DNA of 64,000 nt from Corynebacterium atrinae (lineage in GTDB: Bacteria > Actinomycetota > Actinomycetes > Mycobacteriales > Mycobacteriaceae): NCBI RefSeq assembly GCF_030408455.1, contig NZ_CP046977.1, positions 1,240,001 to 1,304,000 on the forward strand, read 5' to 3'. Under the pieces are notes generated by a model. That model was not told where the DNA came from, did not search any database, and saw only the letters and a program-made list of their open reading frames with translations. Position numbers and translations under genes: made by a program. Every line of letters starts with the position of its first letter. Position 1 is the stretch's first letter. This document shows, one piece after another, positions 1-9,453 of the stretch.

Positions 1-725
1 GCCTGACTCTTTTATGCGCTTCCATGGGGCCGACACCGCCGACCCACGGCATCCCGGATTCTTACCTGGCCGATTTGGAGGCAGACTTTTCCGATCCGTC
101 AGGCCAGCTCCCCCATACTGCTCCGGCAAACCTCCGCGGGCTCTTCGAAGCCTATGGGATCAGCGATGACACCGCCGTTGTGGTCTATGACCAGCAAGCT
201 GGTGCGGTTGCTCCGCGAATCTGGTGGCTGGCGCGGGTCGCAGGTCTGAGTAACGTCCGGGTTCTCAACGGCCCTTGGACCTTTGAAACTGCGCCTTTCG
301 CCCGGCCCACTCAACGGGGTACCATTAGCGCTCCCTCCCGGCCCGAACTGCTTATCGACGCCGCCGCAGTCGCCGCCGGTGGCCGCCTCATCGTCGATGC
401 CCGCTCGGCGGGCCGATTCGCCGGGACCGAAGCGGAACCGCGCCCGGGACTACGTCCCGGACACATTCCCGGCTCGGTCAACTTGCCGTACACCGAGGTG
501 TTTGCCTCCGACGGCACCTATCGACCTGCGGGACAGCTGCGGGCATTGTTCGAGGCGGTCGTCGATAAGCGAGAAGACCTGGCGTTTACCTGCGGCTCCG
601 GGGTAACTGCCTGTGTGGACGCTTTGGCCGCCACCCTCGCCGGATATGAAGATTTGGCTGTGTACGAGGGATCATGGTCCGAATGGGGGCGCCCCGACAG
701 TGGGCGGGACGTGGCAATCGCATGA
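1..725 (+). CDS. Sulfurtransferase (tandem rhodanese), 3' part
   Basis: Thiosulfate/3-mercaptopyruvate-type sulfurtransferase that moves a sulfane sulfur onto a nucleophilic acceptor in the cytosol. The frame is open to the window edge (codons run from position 3), so the true start lies outside; the ATG at 24 is internal. What remains is most of the inactive first rhodanese domain and the whole second domain, with the signature region GHIPGSVNLP and the active-site loop CGSGVTA, whose Cys carries the persulfide. CGSGVTA is the loop type usual in mercaptopyruvate/thiosulfate transferases of this family. It ends in an ATGA overlap with scpB. The substrate cannot be decided from sequence. Confidence 0.85.
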   Translation, partial: LTLLCASMGPTPPTHGIPDSYLADLEADFSDPSGQLPHTAPANLRGLFEAYGISDDTAVVVYDQQAGAVAPRIWWLARVAGLSNVRVLNGPWTFETAPFARPTQRGTISAPSRPELLIDAAAVAAGGRLIVDARSAGRFAGTEAEPRPGLRPGHIPGSVNLPYTEVFASDGTYRPAGQLRALFEAVVDKREDLAFTCGSGVTACVDALAATLAGYEDLAVYEGSWSEWGRPDSGRDVAIA

Positions 726-1273
726 GCTTGCCCATGATTTCCCAACTTCGCTCGCGACTCGAATCCATCCTCCTGGTCATTGATACCCCCGCTTCGGAGA
801 CCGTCTTGGCGCGGGTATTGGAAGTCGACGAGGCCACAGTCTTTTCTCTGCTCACCTCCATTGCCGCTGAGTTCAATGAGCGCGGATCCGGCTTCGACCT
901 GCGGGAAACCGCCGAGGGCTGGCGGCTGTACACCCGCACCGAGAACGCCCCTGCGGTAGAGCAGTTCCTCCTGGACGGCTCGCAAACCAAGCTATCCCGC
1001 GCCGCCCTGGAAACCCTGGCGGTAATCGCCTATCGGCAACCGGCCACCAGATCGCAGATCTCCTGTGTGCGCGGAGTTAACGTCGATGGCGTTATGCGTA
1101 CCCTGCACCTGCGCGGATTGATCAAGGAGGTCGACATCGAGCCCTCCACCGGCGCTCACCGTTACGCGACGACGGAGCTGTTCCTCGAGCTCCTCGGCAT
1201 TGACTCGCTCGAGCGCTTGCCGGACCTGGCACCGTTGTTGCCTGACGTCGACTCCATTGATGAGGAGTTCTAG
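722..1273 (+). CDS. scpB: Segregation and condensation protein B
   Basis: ScpB, the kleisin-associated winged-helix subunit of the SMC-ScpA-ScpB condensin that organises and segregates the chromosome. The 183-residue protein shows the typical two winged-helix layout, with the conserved segment LSRAALETLAVIAYRQPATR in the middle and the RGVNVDGVMRTL stretch after it. The start was set at the ATG at 722, which overlaps the preceding stop (ATGA) and implies translational coupling; an in-frame ATG at 734 is an alternative. scpA is not in the window and is presumably further upstream. rluB follows after 62 bases. Confidence 0.9.
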   Translation: MSLPMISQLRSRLESILLVIDTPASETVLARVLEVDEATVFSLLTSIAAEFNERGSGFDLRETAEGWRLYTRTENAPAVEQFLLDGSQTKLSRAALETLAVIAYRQPATRSQISCVRGVNVDGVMRTLHLRGLIKEVDIEPSTGAHRYATTELFLELLGIDSLERLPDLAPLLPDVDSIDEEF

Positions 1274-1335
1274 GCTTTCCTCAGGTAGGGTGGTGCTGGA
1301 TTTAGCACTAAAACTACAGATAGGACACGATCTAC

Positions 1336-2277
1336 GTGACTCCACCCGCTCGCCGCGACGGCACACCGGACAAGGACCAGCAGCCTAAGAAGCTGCGGGC
1401 ATCCGAGATTCCGCTGTCCAACGCGCGCCCCGCCCGCCGCCAAAACGTCAACTCTGATCAGCGCCGCAAGGAAGCTGCCACCGCCGACTCGGTGGCCCGC
1501 AGCCTCGGCGCCGACTGGCTCGTCGAAGACCAGCCGGCTGCTGATGAACGCATCCGCCTCCAGAAGGTCCTGGCCCAGGCCGGAGTCGCCTCTCGCCGCC
1601 ACGCCGAAGTTCTTATCGATAAGGGCCGAGTCGAGGTCAACGGCAAGATTGTCAAGACCCAAGGAACCCGAGTCAACCCGAACGTCGACGTTATCCGCGT
1701 CGATGGCGTGCGTATCAACGTCAATGAAAACCACGAGTACTTCCTGCTGAACAAGCCGCGCGGAATGCAGTCCACCATGTCCGATGACATGGGTCGGCCG
1801 TGCGTCGGCGACATTGTCGCGGAGAAGACAGTCTCCGGTCAGCGGCTTTTCCACGTCGGCCGCCTCGACGCCGACACCGAAGGCCTGCTGCTGCTGACCA
1901 ACGATGGTGAGCTGGCTAACCGCCTCATGCATCCTAAGCACGAGGTCCGCAAGACCTACCTGGCTACCGTGCTCGGAGAGGCCGACAAGCGCCTCGTCCA
2001 CCGCCTGCAAAAGGGCATCGAACTCGATGACGGCCCCGCCAAGGCCGACTTCGTGCAGATCGTGGACACCCACATGGGCCAGTCGCTCATTCGCATCGAG
2101 CTGCACGAGGGCCGCAAGCACATCGTGCGCCGCATGCTGAAGGAGGCGGGATTTCCCGTGCAGCGCCTCGTGCGCACGAAGCTCCACACCGTCCAGCTCG
2201 GTGAGCAAAAGCCCGGCACCATGCGCGCCTTGAATGATTCCGAGCTGACGTCGCTGTACAAGGCGGTCGAACTGTGA
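1336..2277 (+). CDS. rluB: 23S rRNA pseudouridine synthase RluB family
   Basis: RsuA/RluB-type pseudouridine synthase, 313 residues from a GTG start. A basic, disordered N-terminal 70 residues precedes an S4 RNA-binding domain (RLQKVLAQAGVASRRHAEVLI) and the catalytic domain with the motif GRLDADTEGLLLLTNDG, whose first Asp is the catalytic residue; the C-terminal ELHEGRKHIVRRM segment is the family's RNA-contact motif. Expected role: pseudouridylation of 23S rRNA in the peptidyl-transferase region. The last base of its coding frame overlaps the GTG of cmk (GTGA), so the pair is translationally coupled. The Lys/Arg-rich N-terminal extension is longer than in E. coli RluB. Confidence 0.9.
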   Translation: MTPPARRDGTPDKDQQPKKLRASEIPLSNARPARRQNVNSDQRRKEAATADSVARSLGADWLVEDQPAADERIRLQKVLAQAGVASRRHAEVLIDKGRVEVNGKIVKTQGTRVNPNVDVIRVDGVRINVNENHEYFLLNKPRGMQSTMSDDMGRPCVGDIVAEKTVSGQRLFHVGRLDADTEGLLLLTNDGELANRLMHPKHEVRKTYLATVLGEADKRLVHRLQKGIELDDGPAKADFVQIVDTHMGQSLIRIELHEGRKHIVRRMLKEAGFPVQRLVRTKLHTVQLGEQKPGTMRALNDSELTSLYKAVEL

Positions 2278-2969
2278 CCTTGTCCAATATGCCAGATGGT
2301 GGCCTCCTGCTCGCCGTCGATGGTCCTTCCGGTACCGGCAAGTCCACGACCTGTCGTCGCCTGGCCACCCAGCTCGACGCCAAATACGTCGACACAGGAG
2401 CGATGTACCGCGTCGCTACCCTCGCGGTGCTTCGTGCTGCCGTCGATCCGGCCGATGCTTCCCGAGTCATCGAGGTTACCGCTGACCTGCCGCTATCTGT
2501 CAACGATGACCCCGATTCCACTGAGGTTCTCCTCGCCGGGGAGGATGTCTCCGCCGAGATTCGCGGCCCGGAGGTCACCCGCCACGTCTCCGCTGTGTCT
2601 GCTATCCCGCAGGTCCGTGACAACCTGGTGGCACTGCAGCGTCGATTGGCAACCCAGGCGCATCGCGCCATCGTCGAGGGCCGCGACATCGGCACCGTTG
2701 TGCTTGTCGACGCCCCGGTCAAAGTCTTCCTCACCGCTTCCGCTGAGGTCCGTGCCCGGCGCCGCTTCGACCAAGATGTCGTGGCCGGCCGAGACGTTGA
2801 CTTTGACACCGTGCTCGCCGACGTTGTGCGTCGAGACGAGCTGGATTCCAACCGTGCAACCTCCCCGCTTCGTCCGGCGGAGGATGCCATCATCGTCGAC
2901 ACTTCGGAGCTCAGCTTCGCGCAGGTGCTCGACACCCTCATGACATTGGTGGAGGAGAGCGCCCGATGA
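2274..2969 (+). CDS. cmk: Cytidylate kinase
   Basis: (d)CMP kinase, which phosphorylates CMP and dCMP with ATP in pyrimidine nucleotide recycling. The P-loop [10 protein letters not shown] sits near residue 16, followed by the DTGAMYR substrate motif and the GRDIGTVV segment in the CMP-binding region; ARRRFDQD lies in the lid. Its length of about 231 residues fits the family. GTG at 2274 overlaps the rluB stop; an ATG 15 bases later is an alternative start. The gene ends in an ATGA overlap with der, so rluB, cmk and der form a tightly coupled unit. Confidence 0.95.
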   Translation: MTLSNMPDGGLLLAVDGPSGTGKSTTCRRLATQLDAKYVDTGAMYRVATLAVLRAAVDPADASRVIEVTADLPLSVNDDPDSTEVLLAGEDVSAEIRGPEVTRHVSAVSAIPQVRDNLVALQRRLATQAHRAIVEGRDIGTVVLVDAPVKVFLTASAEVRARRRFDQDVVAGRDVDFDTVLADVVRRDELDSNRATSPLRPAEDAIIVDTSELSFAQVLDTLMTLVEESAR

Positions 2970-4516
2970 GCACCAAAGATTTCGAGAACGAAGAGGACAC
3001 CCAGTTCGTCTTCCACACCCCCGGTGGCGGAGAAATGGACGCTGAAGGTGTGTTCATCGACGAAGAAGAACTCGCCCCCGGTGATGGCTGGGCCCCTGCC
3101 GAGTTTGACGCCGAGGACTTCAACTTCGAGGAAATGACCGAGGAGCAGTGGGCCGCACTAGAAGCCAGCGTCGGCTTTGAGAACCCCGAGCACCTAGAAG
3201 AAGAACTCTGCACCGTCGCGATTGTTGGCCGCCCAAACGTGGGCAAGTCAACCCTGGTCAACCGCTTCCTCGGTCGACGGGAAGCCGTCGTGGAAGATTT
3301 TCCCGGCGTCACCCGTGACCGCATTAAGTACCTCGCCGAGTGGAATGGGCGCCGTTACTGGGTCCAAGACACTGGCGGCTGGGACCCCAACGTCAAGGGT
3401 ATCCACGGGGCGATTGCCCGCCAGGCTGAGATCGCCATGGAGTCCGCCGACGTCATCGTCATGGTCGTGGACACCAAGGTGGGCATTACCGAGACCGATG
3501 CCGTCATGGCGCGCAACCTGCAAAAAGCCCAGGTCCCGGTTCTCCTCGTGGCCAACAAGTTCGACTCCGACTCGATGTACGCCGACATGGCCGAGTTCTA
3601 CGCCCTCGGCCTTGGGGACCCCTGGCCCGTGTCCGCCCTCCACGGCCGCGGCGGCGCCGACGTCCTTGATGAGGTCCTGGCGAAGTTCCCCGAGGTCCCT
3701 CGTGACAAATCGATCGTCGAAGGCCCCCGCCGAGTGGCGCTGGTGGGCAAGCCGAACGTGGGAAAGTCCTCCCTGCTGAACAAGATGGCGAAGGAGGAAC
3801 GCTCGGTCGTCGATAACGTGGCAGGCACCACCGTCGACCCCGTCGACTCCTTCGTGCAACTCGACGAGAACGTGTGGAAGTTCGTCGACACCGCCGGCCT
3901 TCGCAAAAAGGTCAAGACGTCCCAGGGCCACGAGTACTACGCCTCCCTGCGCACCCGTGCAGCCATCGACGCCGCCGAAGTCTGTGTCCTGCTTATCGAC
4001 GCCTCCGAGCCCGTCTCCGAGCAGGACCAACGAGTCATCTCCATGATCCTCGACTCCGGCAAAGCCATGGTCATCGCTTTCAACAAGTGGGACCTCATGG
4101 ACGAGGACCGCCGCTACGAACTCGACCGGGAGATCGACCTGCAGCTGGCCCACCTGCCCTGGGTCACCCGCGTCAACATCTCCGCCAAGACGGGCCGAGC
4201 CCTTCAGCGCCTCGAGCCCGCCATGCTGGAGGCCTTGGAAAACTGGGACAAGCGCATTTCCACCGGCCAGCTCAACACCTGGCTGCGCGAGGCGATCGCT
4301 GCGAACCCGCCGCCGATGAAGAATGGTCGCCTCCCGCGTGTCCTCTTCGCTACCCAAGCGTCAACCCGTCCGCCGGTGATCGTCCTATTCACCACGGGTT
4401 TCCTTGATGCCGGTTACCGCCGCTACCTGGAGCGCAAGTTCCGTGAGCGCTTCGGATTCCACGGCACGCCCGTGAGAATCGCGGTGCGAGTGCGCGAGCG
4501 CCGTCAGCGGAAGTAG
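2966..4516 (+). CDS. der: Ribosome-assembly GTPase Der (EngA)
   Basis: Der acts in 50S subunit maturation and uniquely carries two consecutive GTPase domains. Both are visible: G1 motifs GRPNVGKST and [13 protein letters not shown] and DTAG switch motifs, and NKFD and NKWD base-recognition motifs, followed by a KH-like C-terminal domain ending in a basic tail. The protein (516 residues) has an extra acidic N-terminal extension of about 75 residues rich in Glu and Asp, which E. coli Der lacks; such extensions are known in actinobacterial Der. ATGA overlap with cmk. Confidence 0.95.
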   Translation: MSTKDFENEEDTQFVFHTPGGGEMDAEGVFIDEEELAPGDGWAPAEFDAEDFNFEEMTEEQWAALEASVGFENPEHLEEELCTVAIVGRPNVGKSTLVNRFLGRREAVVEDFPGVTRDRIKYLAEWNGRRYWVQDTGGWDPNVKGIHGAIARQAEIAMESADVIVMVVDTKVGITETDAVMARNLQKAQVPVLLVANKFDSDSMYADMAEFYALGLGDPWPVSALHGRGGADVLDEVLAKFPEVPRDKSIVEGPRRVALVGKPNVGKSSLLNKMAKEERSVVDNVAGTTVDPVDSFVQLDENVWKFVDTAGLRKKVKTSQGHEYYASLRTRAAIDAAEVCVLLIDASEPVSEQDQRVISMILDSGKAMVIAFNKWDLMDEDRRYELDREIDLQLAHLPWVTRVNISAKTGRALQRLEPAMLEALENWDKRISTGQLNTWLREAIAANPPPMKNGRLPRVLFATQASTRPPVIVLFTTGFLDAGYRRYLERKFRERFGFHGTPVRIAVRVRERRQRK

Positions 4517-4535
4517 CCTCCATGCCAGCGTGAAA

Positions 4536-5321
4536 TCACGCGGCCCCAGCACGCTCCAGCACGAACGCATCCGTTCGGTAGGGGATGGCCACGAGTTGGC
4601 CCGGGTGGTACTCCAGACGATCGAAGAGATACCAGCGCAGATTCTCCGTCATCCGAGCTCGGACCTTCTCTCCTGAACGCAGCCAGTAGGAGCGTGAGGC
4701 CATGAGGTCGAACAGCTGCTCCACCCGCAGGTGTTGGATCCAGCCGGTGCGAAACTCTTCGGTGATGCGCCAGGGGGAATGGACCTCGGGGAGGAAGCCG
4801 GGGCGTTGGATGTCGCCCGAGTGCATGATCCTCGCCAGGCGCAGGATCCACGGGTGGGAAACATCGAGGTTGTTCCAGACCAGCACGACCCGACCTCCCG
4901 GGCGCACCACCCGATCCAGTTCCGCGCAAGCGGCGGGGGAGTCGACCCAATGCCAAGTCTGCGCGCAGGTCACGGCATCAAGAGTGACACCGAGCGAGGT
5001 CGCTTCCGCAGTGGCCCGCCAGACGGGGATGTTCAACCGGGCCAGCACCCGCACCATGTCCTCGCTGGGGTCGAGGGCAAGGACGTCGTGTCCGGCGTCG
5101 ATAAGGTCGGTGGTGAGCTTGCCGGTTCCGGCTCCGAGGTCGAGGACCCGGTGGTAACCGGCGAGCAGGGCGGCGACTGCCGGCGGGTAGCCGGGGCGGA
5201 CCGCATCGTAGGTGTCAGCGCCGCGTCGAAAAGCGGAGGCCGATTGGTGCCGATGGGAACTGTCAAGAAAAGTCGGGGCATCCTTGGTGGAAGCGGGACG
5301 AAATGCAGGTGAGCTGGTCAT
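4536..5321 (-). CDS. Class I SAM-dependent methyltransferase
   Basis: Methyltransferase of the UbiE/type 11 class, 261 residues, cytosolic. SAM-binding motif I reads LDLGAGTGKLT around residue 62, with the acidic residue of motif II in ALDPSEDM and a motif-IV-like CAQTWHWV segment. The Trp/His-rich CAQTWHW pattern is common in a group of actinobacterial and fungal methyltransferases of unknown substrate. It is convergent with der (19 bases apart) and divergent from the ABC exporter genes, from which 35 bases separate it. The substrate cannot be inferred. Confidence 0.75.
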   Translation of the reverse strand: MTSSPAFRPASTKDAPTFLDSSHRHQSASAFRRGADTYDAVRPGYPPAVAALLAGYHRVLDLGAGTGKLTTDLIDAGHDVLALDPSEDMVRVLARLNIPVWRATAEATSLGVTLDAVTCAQTWHWVDSPAACAELDRVVRPGGRVVLVWNNLDVSHPWILRLARIMHSGDIQRPGFLPEVHSPWRITEEFRTGWIQHLRVEQLFDLMASRSYWLRSGEKVRARMTENLRWYLFDRLEYHPGQLVAIPYRTDAFVLERAGAA

Positions 5322-5356
5322 CGTAGCTCAACCTTAGTCGTCTAAGATGGCTAGCC

Positions 5357-6823
5357 ATGACACGACAACTCCCGGCAGCCAATGATCCACACTGGCTACC
5401 GAAAACGGTGTTGTCGCGTTGGCAGTGGACATTGCCAGCGGGGATCTTGGTGGCCGTCGCGTTCCTGGGCAATGGCCTGTCTCCATTGATCATTGGCAAA
5501 GCGATAGACGAGGCCATCGCCGAGCTCAATGCTCAGCGGTTGTTCACCTGGTTGGGCGCCCTGGTCGTGGTGTTCGCCGTCGGCATGGTGGCTAGCTGGT
5601 GGGGCCGTGCCCTGATGAACCGGGCAATCTTGGTCATTGGACATGATCTGCGGATGGAGGTCACCGATCGTATCCAGGACCCGCGGGGGATGGGTGGGCC
5701 TCGGCGGCGTACCGCGGGCGAACTGCTGTCCATTGCCTCTTCGGATACTCAGAAGATCGCGGATGCCGTGTTCATGACGGTGTTCCCGGTGGCGGAGCTC
5801 GCGTCGATCATCTATGTCGGCGCGGTCATGCTGACGATTTCCGTGCCCTTGGGCATCGCCGTGTTCATCGGCGGACCCTTGCTGGTGTGGGTCGCTTTGA
5901 GGGCGGCGAAACCCCTGCGCAAGCGCTCCGCCCAACGGCAGGCCGCCTTGGCCCGGGCAGCGGCGGCGGCGACCGATGTCGTGCAAGGCTTGCGGATTCT
6001 CAAGGGTTTAGGTGCCATCACCACGGTGCGGGGCCGCTACCAGTCTGTGTCCGATGATGCCTATGACCGTACGGTCAGCGCCAATGCCTCCGAGGCTCGA
6101 CTTGATGCGATCACCGACACAGCCGGCTTCATGTACATCATCACCATCGCGGTCGCTGCGGCCTGGCTGGCGATCGGCGGCCAGATCTCGATTGGCGACC
6201 TCATCACGGCGATTGGCCTGACCCAGTTCATCATCACGCCGATGACCATGCTGGGAAAGAACATCGCCTCCCGGTGGGCTGCGGCTCAGGCATCTGGCGC
6301 GCGTGTCCAAGAGGTCCTGTGTTCGCCTTTCGCCCTCGGCCAGGAGCGCTCCACTATGCCAGCGACTCCCGTGGGATTGACGGTGGTTACCGGTCAGGTA
6401 CCAGAAGACATCATCCTTGCCCCGCGGGATCGCGTCATTGTCGCGCCGCATTCGGCGGACCTCTTCGACGGTAGCGTCCTCACCAACATCCATCCCGACC
6501 GGGAACGGGCGTTGGCGGCATTGCACTGCGCCTCAGCAGAAGATATTCCCGGCGGACCAGAGCGCGAAGTGGGGGAGAACGGCCGCAATTTATCCGGAGG
6601 GCAGCGCCAACGGGTCGCACTCGCGCGGGCGATTGCCGCCGACCCGGATCTGTTAGTTCTGGAGGATCCGACTACGGCCGTCGACTCCGTCACTGAGGCG
6701 GCTATCTCGCGGCGGGTTGCCGCGCACCGCCACGGAAAGTCGACGGTTGTCTTTACAAATGCCCCGGCGTGGAAAGCTGTCGCAGAGCGGGTCGTCGATT
6801 CGGCCTCAGAGGTGAAGCTATGA
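5357..6823 (+). CDS. ABC exporter half-transporter A, NBD without Walker A
   Basis: Membrane ABC exporter half-molecule, 488 residues: a six-helix transmembrane domain (roughly residues 25-300) followed by a shortened nucleotide-binding domain. The signature LSGGQRQRVALARAIAADPD is perfect. There is no Walker A P-loop between the membrane domain and the signature, the Walker B end reads LLVLED where hhhhDE is expected, and the H-loop position is Asn (FTNAP). So it supplies a signature but cannot make its own ATP-binding P-loop. It overlaps the next gene by ATGA; the two almost certainly form a heterodimer. Substrate unknown. Confidence 0.85.
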   Translation: MTRQLPAANDPHWLPKTVLSRWQWTLPAGILVAVAFLGNGLSPLIIGKAIDEAIAELNAQRLFTWLGALVVVFAVGMVASWWGRALMNRAILVIGHDLRMEVTDRIQDPRGMGGPRRRTAGELLSIASSDTQKIADAVFMTVFPVAELASIIYVGAVMLTISVPLGIAVFIGGPLLVWVALRAAKPLRKRSAQRQAALARAAAAATDVVQGLRILKGLGAITTVRGRYQSVSDDAYDRTVSANASEARLDAITDTAGFMYIITIAVAAAWLAIGGQISIGDLITAIGLTQFIITPMTMLGKNIASRWAAAQASGARVQEVLCSPFALGQERSTMPATPVGLTVVTGQVPEDIILAPRDRVIVAPHSADLFDGSVLTNIHPDRERALAALHCASAEDIPGGPEREVGENGRNLSGGQRQRVALARAIAADPDLLVLEDPTTAVDSVTEAAISRRVAAHRHGKSTVVFTNAPAWKAVAERVVDSASEVKL

Positions 6824-8577
6824 GCACGCAATTGCGGTTCCCCTTAGCCAATATCAACCAGGTTCGACGAGAGCTCGGGCGCCAGATCTCCCGGGTACCC
6901 GGCGCGCGGATGCGGGCTTCCTACGCGTTCATTTTGTTAAGCCTCGGGGCAGCGGCGACGGTGGCAGTTCCGTGGCTGCTGGGCAAAGTCGTGGACATCG
7001 TCATTGAGGGCGGGTCCGGTTTGGTCGAGGTGGCGGGCTTGTTGGTCCTCGCGGCGGTCGCCGGGGCCTGCTTTAGCGCGGGTGGGTTTTTCGTTGTCTC
7101 CACACTGAGCGAACGTGTTATTGCCCACTTGCGCGAAGAAATGGTCGGCACGGCTCTGAGCCTGCCGGTGCATCGAGTGGAGGATGCGGGCACCGGTGAT
7201 TTGGTTTCCCGTTCTACCGATGACGTCGCCGTGTTATCCTCTGCGGTCACGGAGACGGTCCCGATTCTCAGCAGCTCTTTGTTTATCATTGCCGCCACCG
7301 GAGTGGCGTTGGTGTCGCTGAACTGGCAGTTCCTCATCATCCTGGTTCTGGTGGCACCCCTCTATTACTTCGCGTCGCGGCAGTATTTGGCTGTTGCCCC
7401 GAGTCGTTATGCCGCCGAGCGGGCGTCGATGTCTGACCGTGCCCGCAAGTTGCTCGAGGCGATCCACGGCCGGGAGACGGTCGGCGCCTACCGGATGGAA
7501 GCGGAGATGCACGAGCGGATCCGCGTCACGTCGCAAGCCGTGGTGGACAACGGCTACTCCGCCCGCATGACGATGATTGTGCTGCAGGTGTGGCTATCGA
7601 TTGGAGAACTCATCATCCTCAGCGGGGGCCTCCTCGTGGGCTACCACACGGTCAGCCAGGGAATACTGTCGGTGGGAGAAGTTACTGCGGCGATGTTCAT
7701 GCTCATTCGCCTTCGAGGACCGCTGATGATGACCATGCGGGTGCTCGACACCGTGCAGTCTGGCTACGCCTCGCTGTCCCGCATAGTGGGCGTGGTCATC
7801 GACCCACCGGCGGCGGTGCCCGACTCTGGGGCGATGGCGCCGGTCGGGAATGTCGTCATGGACAACGTCAGCTTTGCGTATGACGATGGCGGCTGGGCCG
7901 TCTGCGACGTGTCCTTGAGCATTCGCCCCGGTGAGACACTCGCGCTCGTCGGCGCCTCCGGAGCCGGTAAGACGACGGTCGCGGCACTGCTTGCCGGTCT
8001 GCGCGTCCCCGACGAGGGGACAGTCACTGTCGATGGCGTCGCGGTGTCAGAGCTTTCCGACGCCGAGCGGGTCGCCCGCCTGGCCATGATTTCCCAGGAC
8101 GTCCACGTGTTTTCCGGCACGCTTCGCGACGACTTGACCCTGGCCAAGCCGGAGGCCAGCGATGACGAACTCCGTGCGGTACTCGACCGCGTCCAGGCTG
8201 GGTGGTTTGGCTCCCTAGTTGATGGGTTGGATACTGAGGTTGGTGCTCGGGGGCACCAACTCGAGCCGGTTGCCGCCCAGCAGCTCGCGCTGGCCCGAAT
8301 CCTCTTGCTGGACCCGAAGGTCGTCGTCATGGATGAAGCCACGGCGGAAGCAGGTTCCGCCAGCGCGGGGGAGTTGGAGGCCGCAGCCGACGAAGTCACC
8401 CGCGACCGGGCGGCTTTGGTCATCGCCCATCGTCTTGATCAGGCCTCCCGCGCCGACCGAATCGCCGTCATGGACGAGGGGCGGATTGTGGAGGAAGGCA
8501 CGCATGCCGAGTTGGTGGCCAATGGCGGTCGCTATACCGACTTGTGGACAGCGTGGTCGAAAGGAAGGCAATCATGA
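6820..8577 (+). CDS. ABC exporter half-transporter B, degenerate signature
   Basis: Partner ABC exporter subunit, 585 residues, six-helix membrane domain followed by a full-length ATPase domain. Walker A is GASGAGKTT, the Q-loop is SQDVHVFSGTL, Walker B with catalytic Glu is VVVMDEAT, and the H-loop is IAHRLD. The LSGGQ signature is lost: the equivalent stretch reads LEPVAAQQLALAR. It therefore complements subunit A, which has only the signature. The start was set at the ATG in the ATGA overlap with A. Its stop overlaps the start of the lipoprotein esterase, placing all three in one transcription unit. Confidence 0.87.
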   Translation: MSTQLRFPLANINQVRRELGRQISRVPGARMRASYAFILLSLGAAATVAVPWLLGKVVDIVIEGGSGLVEVAGLLVLAAVAGACFSAGGFFVVSTLSERVIAHLREEMVGTALSLPVHRVEDAGTGDLVSRSTDDVAVLSSAVTETVPILSSSLFIIAATGVALVSLNWQFLIILVLVAPLYYFASRQYLAVAPSRYAAERASMSDRARKLLEAIHGRETVGAYRMEAEMHERIRVTSQAVVDNGYSARMTMIVLQVWLSIGELIILSGGLLVGYHTVSQGILSVGEVTAAMFMLIRLRGPLMMTMRVLDTVQSGYASLSRIVGVVIDPPAAVPDSGAMAPVGNVVMDNVSFAYDDGGWAVCDVSLSIRPGETLALVGASGAGKTTVAALLAGLRVPDEGTVTVDGVAVSELSDAERVARLAMISQDVHVFSGTLRDDLTLAKPEASDDELRAVLDRVQAGWFGSLVDGLDTEVGARGHQLEPVAAQQLALARILLLDPKVVVMDEATAEAGSASAGELEAAADEVTRDRAALVIAHRLDQASRADRIAVMDEGRIVEEGTHAELVANGGRYTDLWTAWSKGRQS

Positions 8578-9443
8578 GGCGCCTGATGTTGCTTTTGGCT
8601 ACCGCCATAGTCGGGTTAAGCGCCTGTACTGTCGGCGACCCATCGCGCATTATCGCAGCGGAACCCTCAGCTACGATCACCGCAGCAGCCCCACTAGCCC
8701 AGGAGGTCAGTGCCGGCTCGATCGATCGAGTGATCACTACTTCGGAGGGCAAGGAACGCTCCTACCTCGTCTCCACGCCGCCTGGGTACGACAGCACCCG
8801 GTCCTGGCCCGTCATCCTCGCCTTCCACGGGTGGGGCCAGGACGCGCAAAGCATGCGGGATGCCACTCAGCTGGATAAGGCCCGCGCCATCGTTGTCTTC
8901 GCCGACGGCATCGACAAAGCCTGGGCTCCTGCCCCCTACGCCAAGTCTTCCGGCAAGGAAGATCTGGGCTTCGTCCGCACCATCATCAGCGAAGTAGACA
9001 AGAGATTCAACGTCGATCACCGCCGGATTTTCGCCGCCGGATTCTCCAATGGTGGTGGATTTGCGGCCTACCTCAGCTGCCAGATGCCCGACCAGGTAAC
9101 CGCCATCGCCCCGGTGGGGGCCGCGTACTACACGGCGATTCTCAAAGATTGTTCGCACACCCCCGTCGCCTGGCTCGACATCCACGGCACCCATGATCAG
9201 ACGATCAATTATTACGGCGGTCGCCGCCACGATACGGACTACGAGTCCGTTCCAGAAGTACTCAGTGAAGTGGCGAAACGAAACGGCTGCGAGGAGCCGG
9301 TTATCGTGCGCCGCAGCACGACTGAGATTGAGCAGCACTGGCAAGGATGCGAGATGCCATTGAGTCACCTGCGAGTTGGCGGGGGTGAACACGTCTGGCC
9401 GGACGGCGCGACCGCGGAGGTTCGTTCCTTCTTTGGTGTGTAA
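8574..9443 (+). CDS. Secreted lipoprotein esterase, LpqC/PHB-depolymerase-like
   Basis: Alpha/beta-hydrolase related to polyhydroxybutyrate depolymerase and feruloyl esterases (289 residues). The N-terminus is a lipoprotein signal with lipobox LSAC, so it should be anchored outside the membrane. The nucleophile elbow is GFSNGG, a likely catalytic Asp lies in DIHGTHD, and the His in GGGEHVWP; oxyanion-side HGWGQ is also present. Mycobacterial LpqC has the same architecture. It begins in an ATGA overlap with the exporter gene, so its substrate may be linked to whatever the exporter handles, which is inference only. Confidence 0.8.
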   Translation: MRRLMLLLATAIVGLSACTVGDPSRIIAAEPSATITAAAPLAQEVSAGSIDRVITTSEGKERSYLVSTPPGYDSTRSWPVILAFHGWGQDAQSMRDATQLDKARAIVVFADGIDKAWAPAPYAKSSGKEDLGFVRTIISEVDKRFNVDHRRIFAAGFSNGGGFAAYLSCQMPDQVTAIAPVGAAYYTAILKDCSHTPVAWLDIHGTHDQTINYYGGRRHDTDYESVPEVLSEVAKRNGCEEPVIVRRSTTEIEQHWQGCEMPLSHLRVGGGEHVWPDGATAEVRSFFGV

Positions 9444-9453
9444 CTTGGCGCTT

